This document shows, in pieces, positions 26,702 to 36,900 of a DNA stretch of 64,000 nucleotides (positions are counted from its first letter, which is position 1; each line of letters opens with the position of its first letter). Source of the stretch: CAJOLV01 sp045631885 (GTDB lineage: Bacteria; Bacillota_I; Bacilli_A; RFN20; CAG-826). The stretch is taken from contig JAZQVN010000039.1 in the NCBI GenBank assembly GCA_045631885.1, forward strand, positions 18,370 to 82,369, read 5' to 3'. The translations under genes were made by a program, and so were the position numbers. The notes below the pieces were generated by a model. That model was given only the letters and a program-made list of their open reading frames with translations, was not told where the DNA came from and did no database searches.

Positions 26702-26963
26702 GATGTCGGACAAAAATGACCCGTGGCAAAGTAGATAATTAAGCCACGAAATCCCTATATTAGTTACTATGTAACTAAATGTAGCAAATTGATCAATATA
26801 GACTTTTTCGAGAAAGTCATTAACATATCAAGCATTGTTAATTGAAAAACGAATTAAAAGCCTGTATTTATGTCATTTCCAAAAAAGGACTTGACAAATG
26901 TAAAGCCCAATACACCAATTAGACGTATAGTCAATTGAGAGAGGCGAGGAGCAAAACAAGCGA
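26702..26963 (+). other. Structured leader of the type IV operon (no gene)
   Basis: About 255 nt of untranslated leader is predicted downstream of the 26696 -10 box. It contains three hairpins: CGTGGC/GCCACG (26722-26727 / 26743-26748), TAGTTAC-TAT-GTAACTA (26761-26777) and GACTTT/AAAGTC (26801-26806 / 26813-26818). None has a T-run, so they are not obvious terminators. A TTGACA at 26891 begins a second repeat element. No open reading frame with a ribosome site is seen here. It may be a post-transcriptional control region. Confidence 0.5.
26889..26908 (+). repeat. GACAAnTGT element, copy upstream of the type IV operon
   Basis: TTGACAAATGTAAAGCCC (26891-26908) matches 45239-45256 (TAGACAAATGTAACGCCC) at 16 of 18 positions, and resembles 45193 and 45358 near the TetR gene. 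Its first six bases form a good -35 box, although no clear -10 box lies 17 bp on. It is a candidate TetR binding site that would connect that regulator to this operon. Confidence 0.5.
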
Positions 26964-28556
26964 ATGAAGCACAAATTGATCAGAGGACTAATCGCATTAT
27001 CCATGTTATTTGGTTCTTTTGTTGTTGCCGCTTGTAGCCGTTCCAAGACCATCTCCGGTATTCATATGAGTAACGAGGAAAGAGTGGATGTTCCTTTTGG
27101 TAATTTCTCATATGAAGGCGTCAAAGTGACTGTTGATTATGTCGGTGGTGATCATACCGAAATCAATCTAGAAGAAAATATGATTCCCGAAATAGAAAGA
27201 TTGAAGTTCTACAAGATTGGTGAGCAAGATGTCAAAGTCACTTTCCGTGATAAATTCAACACCATCATGAAGATTAATGTCGCCCTTAATAAATTTAACG
27301 ATATCTATGCACTTAATGGTTATGAATGCGTTTATGATGGTTTACCACATCAAGTAGCGTTAAATCATGAACTACCAGAAGGTGCGACTATTACTTATCC
27401 AAGAGGAAATACATTTACTAACGCTGGCACATACCAAATCATCGGCGTTATTGAAAAATATGGTTATGAATCTAAAACATTACAAGCGACATTAAATATT
27501 CTTCCTGCACAAAGAGATGCAAGTGGTATTGTTTTCCAAGATAAAACAGTTACATATGATGGAGAACAACAAACAATTGAAGCTACTGGTGTCCCAGAAG
27601 GTATCGAAGTCACATATGACGCGTATAATTACACAACGGGCACGAGAATTAATAGAGTAGTTAGCGCGGGCACATATAAGATTGTTGCCCACTTTAACGA
27701 TGCGAATTCCAATTATGAAAAGATTCCTGATAAAGAAGCGATTTTGACAATTGAAAAAGCTACATATGATTTATCAACAATTAAAGTCCCAGATCACGTC
27801 AAAGAATACGATGGTGAAGATTATACACCTGTATTAATGAATAAAGATAAATTACCTAGAGGTGTCTCGGTAACATTTAAAATCTTAAATAAAGATGGCA
27901 TCGAAGTAATTACTAACGCGAATGTTGGTGTTTATACAATTGTCGCCCATTTTGATGATTACGATAAAAATAACTATAACGAAATCGAAGATATGACAGG
28001 AACCCTTACGGTTACTAAAAGAGTAATCAAAGTGGAAAATGTCGTCGTATTTAATAGTGCATCGTTTACATTTGATGAAGACGCTCATAGTATTGAAGTC
28101 ACAAATCTTCCAGCGGGCGTCACAGTAGAATATGAAAATAATGGACAAGTATACGCTGGCGAATATGCAGTTAAAGCGAAATTCTCCGCTATTAATGATT
28201 ATGAAACAGTAGATGTTAGTGAAATATCTGCTTATCTCATCATCACTAGAACAGAAGATAGAAGAACAGTCAAAGTTTATAACGACGCAACTCAAGAATA
28301 CGACAAGGATTTTTCTTCAGAAAACATCTCGATTGTTGATGGTAAAGCTGTTGTTAGCGGTTTTGATGATAGTGTCTTTGTCGTCGATGTGATTAATTTC
28401 TCAAATCTTGAAGATGGCACATTAGTCAAGGTAGAAAACTTTGTAGACGGAACAACATACGCCTACACAGTGACCTTTAGTTATATAGATGAAAGAATGA
28501 ATTATAGTGTAATTTTAGCGGCTTGTACCGGTGAATTTACTTATCACGCAGCATAG
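26964..28556 (+). CDS. Lipoprotein with MBG-type (YDG) repeats
   Basis: 530 residues. The signal peptide ends in VVAAC with lipidated Cys24, so it sits on the outer membrane face. From about residue 115 there are four to five repeats of about 80 residues with the pattern YDG...LPEGVTVTY...NAGTY.IVA.F...NY...TLTI, which match MBG domains of bacterial adhesin-like proteins. AGGAG lies 11 bp before the ATG. It is the first gene of the type IV operon, so it probably forms an extracellular stalk or an adhesive component. Not a standard T4SS subunit. Confidence 0.85.
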   Translation: MKHKLIRGLIALSMLFGSFVVAACSRSKTISGIHMSNEERVDVPFGNFSYEGVKVTVDYVGGDHTEINLEENMIPEIERLKFYKIGEQDVKVTFRDKFNTIMKINVALNKFNDIYALNGYECVYDGLPHQVALNHELPEGATITYPRGNTFTNAGTYQIIGVIEKYGYESKTLQATLNILPAQRDASGIVFQDKTVTYDGEQQTIEATGVPEGIEVTYDAYNYTTGTRINRVVSAGTYKIVAHFNDANSNYEKIPDKEAILTIEKATYDLSTIKVPDHVKEYDGEDYTPVLMNKDKLPRGVSVTFKILNKDGIEVITNANVGVYTIVAHFDDYDKNNYNEIEDMTGTLTVTKRVIKVENVVVFNSASFTFDEDAHSIEVTNLPAGVTVEYENNGQVYAGEYAVKAKFSAINDYETVDVSEISAYLIITRTEDRRTVKVYNDATQEYDKDFSSENISIVDGKAVVSGFDDSVFVVDVINFSNLEDGTLVKVENFVDGTTYAYTVTFSYIDERMNYSVILAACTGEFTYHAA

Positions 28557-28569
28557 GGGGGCGAAGACA

Positions 28570-30936
28570 ATGAAGAAAATAGTGGTATTTTACATCGTAA
28601 TCGCTATCTCGCTCGCTGTGAGTGCTGCCTTTACTATCGCTCTAGGAGTCAATGGTTTATTTAACGACCTTGAAGGAAATTTCCAAATTGTTACGTTAAT
28701 TAGTTTTGCTCTTTTCCATTTTGTTACGACATTTTTATTCTGTTCAGTCGTGGCATCTCATAAGTTTGCAAGTGGCAAGCCACAAGAAGTTTTATTCGTT
28801 ATTTCTGCAATTTTATTAATTAGTGAAATTATCAGTTATCTTATCTTTTCCTTAATTGATTGTGGTTTTGAGTTCGTCTCTTTAGACTGGATCGGAACAT
28901 TTGTGAATATGGGTCATTCTTGGGTTTATTACTTAACATTAGGCATAGTTTTCTTGGCCTTATTCTCGTTATATATTTTCGTGTTAAATAAAAATTTCAT
29001 CGCGGTTTTGTCGACAAAAGATTCAAAATTGAAACAAGTTAAAGACGCGAATTTAGAAAATTCTCGTTGGATGAACGACAAAGAAAAGAAGTCGTTATTT
29101 AAATATCATCGTTTCAGTGAATTAGGCGAAGTCACAAAAGACGGCGTTCCTGTTGTGGCGACATTAGATAAAAACGGAAAAGATATGGAAGTCGCGTTCA
29201 ATTCACCATGTCACTCCATCATCATTGGTTCCACTGGTTCTGGTAAAACCACAACATTTGTTTCCCCAATGATTCAGTTATTAGCCTCCACAAAAGCGGG
29301 CTCATCAATGGTTATCACCGATCCAAAAGGTGAACTATTTATGCTCCATTCTCAATTATTAAAAGATAAAGGATACGATGTTAAAGTCATCGACTTACGT
29401 GATACATATTCTTCTTATCGTTGGAATCCATTAGATAGCATTTGGGATAACTTTGAAGAATATAAAAACGCCCACACAAAGGCTTATAAGAGAACAGGTG
29501 ATATTTTAGCTAGTGGGTTAAAGTTAGATGAAGAAGTTTACGATGCTTCTGAAGTCAGTACTTGGTATGAATTTGACGGTAAAGCCTATGTTCAATATCA
29601 AAAATTAATTAACGCGATTAAGATTTATAAAAAGAAAATATATGACGAAGTCTATGAAGACTTAAATGACTTAGTCACCGTTTTAATTCCAGTTGAAAAT
29701 GAAAAAGATCCTCTTTGGGAAAAAGGGGCTCGTTCGATCACTTTAGCGGTTCTTCTTGCTATGTTAGAAGACTCCTTAGATGACAACAACAATATGACCA
29801 AAGAGAAATTCAATTTCTTTAACTTAACCAAAATCTTACAAAACTCCACGAAAGATTATGAAGATTTAAGAAATTATTTTAAAGGTAGAGATGTTTTATC
29901 TAGAGCTGCTTCTTTATCTAAACAAGTCTGTGACGCCGCTCAATCAACACGTGCATCATATATGTCTATCGTTTATGACAAGTTGATGTTATTTAACGAT
30001 GCTGGTGTTTGTGCTTTAACAAGCGAATCTGAATTCTCCGCTGATGCTTTAGCGGAACACCCAACTGCCTTATTCTTAAAGATTCCTGATGAAAAAGATA
30101 CCAGACATAACCTTGCCGCTATCTTTATCCTTAATATTTATAAGACATTAATTAAAGTCGCATCCGCGAGAGAAGAATTATCTCTTCCACGAAACGTCTA
30201 TTTCATCATGGATGAATTCGGCAATATGCCAAAGATTTCTAAATTCGATAAGTTCATTACCGTCGGTCGTAGTAGAAAGATTTGGTTCACCATGATTATT
30301 CAATCATACGCTCAACTTAATAATGTTTATGGCGATAATGTCGCTGATATTATCAAAGGTAACTGTGGTATCAAGATGTTTATCGGTTCTAACGATATGC
30401 AAACATGTAAAGAATATAGTGAATTATGCGGTAACATTACCGTTGCAACTACATCAACATCCGCATCCGCGCATAGCGATGTTAATTATTCCACATCTTA
30501 TCAAGTAAGACCATTAATTTATCCTTCTGAATTACAAAGATTAAATCACCCAGGAGATATTGGTCATAGTATCATCGTTACCTTTGGTAACTATCCATTA
30601 AAAACGTATTTTACTCCATCTTTCAAAGTGCCTTTATACAAGACTGGTGAGATGGATTCTAGTGAACTTCAAGACCGCTTATTTAACGAAGCTGAGATTT
30701 TCTATAACATCAGAATTAGAAATAATCGCGTTTTAGAAAAGAAGAATGATGCACCTGTTAAAGAAGCTCCGAAAAAAGGTGGTAAGAAAGTCAATAAAGC
30801 AAGTGATTTAACTGAAGCTGAAATCCTTGAGCTTTTCACCGAATATCAAGCAGAACATCCAGATATCACAATTAAAGAGTTCCGCGAGATGCTAAAAAAC
30901 GGTGAAATTGACCTCGGAAAAGGAGGCGATAAATAG
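28570..30936 (+). CDS. VirD4/TraG-type coupling ATPase
   Basis: 788 residues from the ATG at 28570 (GGGGGCGAAG upstream; an earlier ATG at 28531 is inside the preceding gene). Four hydrophobic segments occupy residues 1-155. Then come Walker A GSTGSGKT (220-227, Lys226), DPKGELF, and Walker B FIMDEFGNMPK (Asp548/Glu549), followed by the TraG/VirD4 C-terminal part and a Lys-rich tail with a helical ending. Coupling proteins select substrates and feed them to the type IV channel. No relaxase is nearby, so protein substrates are likely here (inference). Confidence 0.93.
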   Translation: MKKIVVFYIVIAISLAVSAAFTIALGVNGLFNDLEGNFQIVTLISFALFHFVTTFLFCSVVASHKFASGKPQEVLFVISAILLISEIISYLIFSLIDCGFEFVSLDWIGTFVNMGHSWVYYLTLGIVFLALFSLYIFVLNKNFIAVLSTKDSKLKQVKDANLENSRWMNDKEKKSLFKYHRFSELGEVTKDGVPVVATLDKNGKDMEVAFNSPCHSIIIGSTGSGKTTTFVSPMIQLLASTKAGSSMVITDPKGELFMLHSQLLKDKGYDVKVIDLRDTYSSYRWNPLDSIWDNFEEYKNAHTKAYKRTGDILASGLKLDEEVYDASEVSTWYEFDGKAYVQYQKLINAIKIYKKKIYDEVYEDLNDLVTVLIPVENEKDPLWEKGARSITLAVLLAMLEDSLDDNNNMTKEKFNFFNLTKILQNSTKDYEDLRNYFKGRDVLSRAASLSKQVCDAAQSTRASYMSIVYDKLMLFNDAGVCALTSESEFSADALAEHPTALFLKIPDEKDTRHNLAAIFILNIYKTLIKVASAREELSLPRNVYFIMDEFGNMPKISKFDKFITVGRSRKIWFTMIIQSYAQLNNVYGDNVADIIKGNCGIKMFIGSNDMQTCKEYSELCGNITVATTSTSASAHSDVNYSTSYQVRPLIYPSELQRLNHPGDIGHSIIVTFGNYPLKTYFTPSFKVPLYKTGEMDSSELQDRLFNEAEIFYNIRIRNNRVLEKKNDAPVKEAPKKGGKKVNKASDLTEAEILELFTEYQAEHPDITIKEFREMLKNGEIDLGKGGDK

Positions 30937-30938
30937 AT

Positions 30939-33900
30939 ATGAAGAAACGTTTCTGGACTTATTTGAAATGCATTTTAGCAGGAATATTATTTATCCCTGG
31001 CCTTTTAATGATGATTAAAGACATACCTGTTATCGCTACAAGAGCGGATGGTGTTAGTGTCTATTTTGAAAAAACTAGATATGAAGCGGATAACGCTAAC
31101 TTAGTCTATGCAAAATTAATCGCTGAAGGTGATCAAGGTGATGAAGTAACAGTTTCATATAAAACTAGTAGTGGAACTGGTATTGAAAATATCGATTACG
31201 CTGGTGCTTCTAACACGATTACATTAAAAATTCCTGCAAGTAGAAAAGCGGAATACACCGTTTCAATTAAATGTTTAAACGATGCAAATAATAGAGAGAA
31301 ATTAAGAATTTATGAAGTCAACTCTTTATATGGTCGTTATTTCAATTTAAAAATCACAAGCGTCTCCGCGGGAGCCTCTATTGGAACTAATTCAAGTTGT
31401 AAATGTTATTTACCATATAACTATAAAGTTGAAGGTATGTCTAGCACCAATTCCACGACAGGTAGAATAACCGCTTATCTTAAAGATGAATATAAAATGC
31501 AATCTCTTTTTAACAGCGGTATCGATGACTTAGACGGTAAATCAACATGGAAAACTTGGAAAAAAGGTATGTCTTTCAACAATGAAACATCTCAACGTTG
31601 GATTAATGCTTTTATTAACCAAAACATCGCCGATGCTTATGCATCTTTCCTCGTCAAAAGCATTGATGACAGTACATGGCAATCTAGCACAGACATCCAT
31701 GTTCTCGCTGGTAATAAACAATTCACTGAGAATTATGAAAGATCAAAAGATTGCCCTGGCTTATATTTATATTTCACTGTTGACCCAGATAAAAAAGGTG
31801 GATATCGCTGCGACTATAACGCGATGAAATATATTTCTAATGATAAAAACCCAACCAAAGAAGAAGATAGATTAGTTAACGTCAGCAACCGTTATAAAAT
31901 CGGAGAACATAAAAATATATGTTGGATTACAGATAAAGATACATGGTACGCGTCTAATAACTCGGTTGTCGAAAGTGCTTTCTACAAAATCAAACCATAT
32001 AATGGAATTTTAGATCAAGGTATCGCTTTCTATAACGGTAACAAAGAGTATGATAGAGAAATCGATGACGTTTGGATGTTCTTATATCTTTACGATAGTA
32101 CCGCACCAAAAATCGTCAATAAATACGCTGAATTTGATGATGAAACTCAACAAATGCGTTTCTATGTTCGTTTTAACGAACCAGTTTATTCCGCTAAAAC
32201 AGGCTCTGCAAAAATCAAAATCAACGATTTGGTCACTGATTACTGGGCTACATATACTGAAGGTAATTTTTCTGACACATTAGTTTATTCACTTCCATTA
32301 GATACATTCGCTGCAAGAATTGATAAAGTCGGTATTCAATTACCAACAGATCAAGATATTGGTGATATGGCATATCACCTTAGTAGTGATCGTAGGGTTA
32401 GTTGCAATTACTATTCTAAAACTACATCAGATCCAGACTTTGATCCTTTGAGCATTACTTCCGGTTATGTTGATTTAAGCCGTCCAAATTTAGCAGCTGA
32501 TATTTCTGATTCTGGTGGTAAACCAAGAAATCTTTATAACATCGTCTTATCCGCGAATAATGGAACAACTTTTACCGAAGGTGTAGTCCATTACACATGG
32601 AGTAAACAAGAAGACATCGGTGATGAAAATGATGTACAGTTATATAACCATCACCACACTTTAAGAGATGAAGAAATGGGTTCATTTACTGTCACCCTTG
32701 CTAAAGACGCGAGTGAAGGAATTGATGGTGGTGATTATTATCTCCACGCTTTAGCGGTATCTAATCACGGCTTTTCTCGACCCGCTCGATTTGGTCCATA
32801 TCGATTAGATGGAGACGCTCCTGTTATTGAAAAACTCACTCCAGAAGTGTCCGAACCAAATGGTTTAAAAACTAAAACATATAAAATAAAAGTTAATAAT
32901 AAAGAATTAGGAACTGATATGAAGAACATTTCATTACAGTTCAAATATTCCGATCCTTTAGGTGCGAAGAAAACTGCGACTTTAGATCTCATGAAAGACG
33001 GGGTTAGAAGGGCGGGTGTGGACGCTGATGAAAGCGATCCAACCGCAGTCGTTTATAAATATATTTCTAATATTGATAGTACTCCTGCGGTAGTAGATCT
33101 TTATGGTCTAGACACAGAATTCATTCCTGGATTAATGGATGGCCGTTCTAGAATGAGTGCAGAAGTAACGTATATCGTCGAAGATGAAGCGGGCAACAAA
33201 GCTTCAACTGAACCGACATATCTCGTTTATGATATTAGAGAATTATTTGAAGTCGATGTCGATACGCCAGATAATTATGACCCAGTCGTCGATGCACGTT
33301 TTTCTGATGTTGAAGATGATGTTTATAACATCACATCTCCATCCGATACAAAAGGTTTAACATTTACAGTTACAGAAGATGATATCAAAGATTCAATTGC
33401 GGATGGTGCGAAATTGTCAGTTGTTCTTAATGATAAAACAGTCATCGAAGCACCAGATCTTGCTTACTCTGTGACTTTAGCGGGGTTAGAACCAGGTCAT
33501 TATGATGCAGTCTGCCGAGTCAGTGGACACACTTCTGGTGGAGATGTCGATATGGTTTCTAAAACCTATAGCTTCTATCTCACAGATAATTTCACCGACT
33601 CAACAGTTAATAAAGAAAACACCGAAGGCAACTTAGTTTTAACTAACCACGTTTTTACCCTTTCTAGCTCGAAATATTATTATTACAACGCGAGCAAAAC
33701 CATGGTTAGTAACCATTTATATGGTGCGACACTCAATCCTTCCACTGATAGATATGATGGCGGTTCTGCCAATCCGACATTCTCCAGTAGTGTTGAAGCG
33801 AAGAAATATGTCAGATTCATGGAATATCAAGACCTCTATCTATTAAGAGTTACCGAAACAATCGCTAGCTTCTTAAATGGTGGTAGTGGTTCCACGATTT

Positions 33901-36900
33901 ATGTGAAAGCAAACGGTGAAACAAAAACCGCTCAAGAGGGCCAATTATGGGTCAGATATAAGAGAAATACTTGGACCACAACTTCAGAAGCGAGTGGCTG
34001 GGCTTTCTATTATTACAGTAATGGCAACCTTGAAGATGGTATTAATATCAATGCCTTATCTCCAAATTTAAATAGCGCGATGGATGCGGTTGTTAACCGT
34101 ATTGTTAGCGCGGGTGAAGATACATATTTAGTAAGAGAAGAAGATCTCAATTCTAAAACAGGCGCCCCACATCTTAACGAAGCACAAATGCACGTTTATG
34201 AAGAAACTGCAAGTGTCAGTAAATCAGGAACTAATTATGTGACCAATCCTACTTATGCAGGCGATCCAAAATTATATGTCAACAATGTTGAAGTTGATGA
34301 CGTTGAATATCCACTCGCCACAAATATGCCAATCACATTTGATCCATCATCAGTCGTTTATTATCAATATGCCGAAGGTGATTGGAATAGATTGAGATTT
34401 GAAGACGGACAGACATTTAGAAACGTTTTAACTTCTCCTGGCATCTATCACATTCGTGAATTTGGTGAAGGTGGCGTTTCTGATTATTCATTCTATCTAG
34501 ATCCAAAATTACCATTAATTAACGCGACCATGAATAAAGGTATCGCTGGTTCTGAACAAGATATCGTCATCAACCAAAATGTCGATGACAACACTGATAG
34601 AAATATTACTTGTAAAAACATCGTCTTTAATTCGATGGAAGATATCGACCCATATGCTTATGTCGCTATCTATTCATATCCAAATAATGTTTTACAAAAA
34701 GTTTTATATAAAGAAGATATCGCTAATTACATGATTTCCGATGGCAATTATTATGTGCAAATCGGTGATAGATCAGGTAATGTCATTACTTACGTTGTAC
34801 AAACTTCAAGTTCCGATCTCACTTTATCAGTGGAAGAAAACGAATCAAAAACCGCTGTATTTGTAAATACAAATAGAGATGAATCAGAAATCTATTCGTT
34901 TGAAGTTTATTTAAACGAAGTATTGATTGATAACGAATATGCGAGTAGAAAAGTCTATCGTGAATCTGGCTGCTACCGCGTTGAAGTAACTGATATTTAC
35001 GGTAATAGCGTTTACGAAACACTCGTTCACTCTTCTCCATCTCCAGATATCACTTGGTATTATCTCAATGATAATGGTGGTTATTCTATTTACGATGAAA
35101 ATAAACCAGTGAAGATGATCTTAAAAGATGATCCTTCTGGTGCGAGAACGACAAACGTTTATACATCCACTCATGTCAGATTGTTATTTACAAATAATAG
35201 TTATAACGATAGCCCAGTTAGATTTGAATTAACTGGTATTGATTCAAGTGAGTATTACTATAACGAAACAACAGGTTTACTCTCAATCAACTCCTTGTCT
35301 AGCTGGTCATTAAGAGTGTGGTTTGAAGACGCTCCAGATAACGATCATTATTACGTCTGTCAAATCGATAACACCCCACCAGATATCTCCACTTCATTTG
35401 TTGGTACAGCATTCTATCAATATTACGAAATGGATGGAGATAAAGTCATCGAAACTTCATCATTTGACGTGATGGATTTCAGCAAATATCAAGTCGGTGA
35501 TGTTTTGACAGTCGACACGTTAAGATATGTGACAAATAACTCCACAACATTAACTTTTGATAACGGTAGTGTTATCTGTGGTAGTCATATCGTTATCACA
35601 ATTAGCGACCCATCAGGAGTTTCATCAAATTATTCAGTGATGAAAAACGGTCAACAAATTCAAGTGGCGATGGATAAGAATCAATTATTATTAATGGATT
35701 ATGGTTCATATGTCATTACTGTTTCTGATGCTTTAGGTAATACCACTGTATTTACATTTATCAATGTCAAAGATAGCACTTCAATCGGAACGATTGATGG
35801 AAATATCATCGAAGAAGATACATTGATTTATGGTCATGATGATTTAACTATTACCTCTTTATATAGTGGTGCGGAAACTATCTTAGTCAAAGCCGAAAAT
35901 CAAACCTATACTTATGAATTTAATTTCGATGGCACAACTCTCACATATGGCCAATACTTCTATAGACAAGATAAATATGAGGATGAAGAAAGCGTCATCC
36001 ACAATATCGATTATGCAGCTTATCAAGTAGCGACTGGCTTTGCTTTAAATATCAATGAAGTAAAAAGAGATAATTGGTATCCAGTTATTACCCATTCTAA
36101 ATTCATCATTTATGCGATGATTAATGAAAATGGTTTAGCTTGTTACCGCGTTACTCCAACCGGAGATGACCCAGTTTATACCGAAACATATCTCTATGTT
36201 GGTAATAACAAAGTCCCTTCTAGATTTATCGCTGAATTATCAAAAGATTCTCCAGATATCACTTTAGTATCAGGAGAAAAAGAAGTCATTCAAACTCCTG
36301 GATTGAATTACATTTATATCGCTGATGATTTAACCATTAAAGCGGCTTCAATCGATTCTTCAATTACCAAAATTGAATACGCATATAATCAAAAATCCGC
36401 GGACTTCGATGATTTCAAAGTCATTTATGATGGTGAATTATCCGAATTTAAAGGTACAGAAAACGGTTTCTATCAAATCGTTGTCACCAATAAATACAAC
36501 AACAAAACGACTTATACACTTTATAAGATTACCGCGTATGGTTCTGTTGTGAATTGCTATTTCTTAGATGGAAATCAAGTGACATTCTATCAAAACGAAG
36601 GAACAATTCGCGCGAATCAATCCATTGAATTAATGGTTTATAGCGAAAATGTCACCTTCATCGTTAATGGCGACACTACGACAGGTGTTGTTGAAGACGG
36701 TATGACTTTCTTAGAAATCACTAGAGAAGGTACATATCACGTTGAAGTTATCGGTGCGAATGGCATCCGTGAAGATTTCAACTTTGAAATCAAACAAGAT
36801 GAATCCTTCTTATATGATGAAGAATGGATTACAGGTTATAACACCGAAGCTTTACTCGCTGATCAATCATATACAAACACTTTGTGTTCCGTTGAATTAG

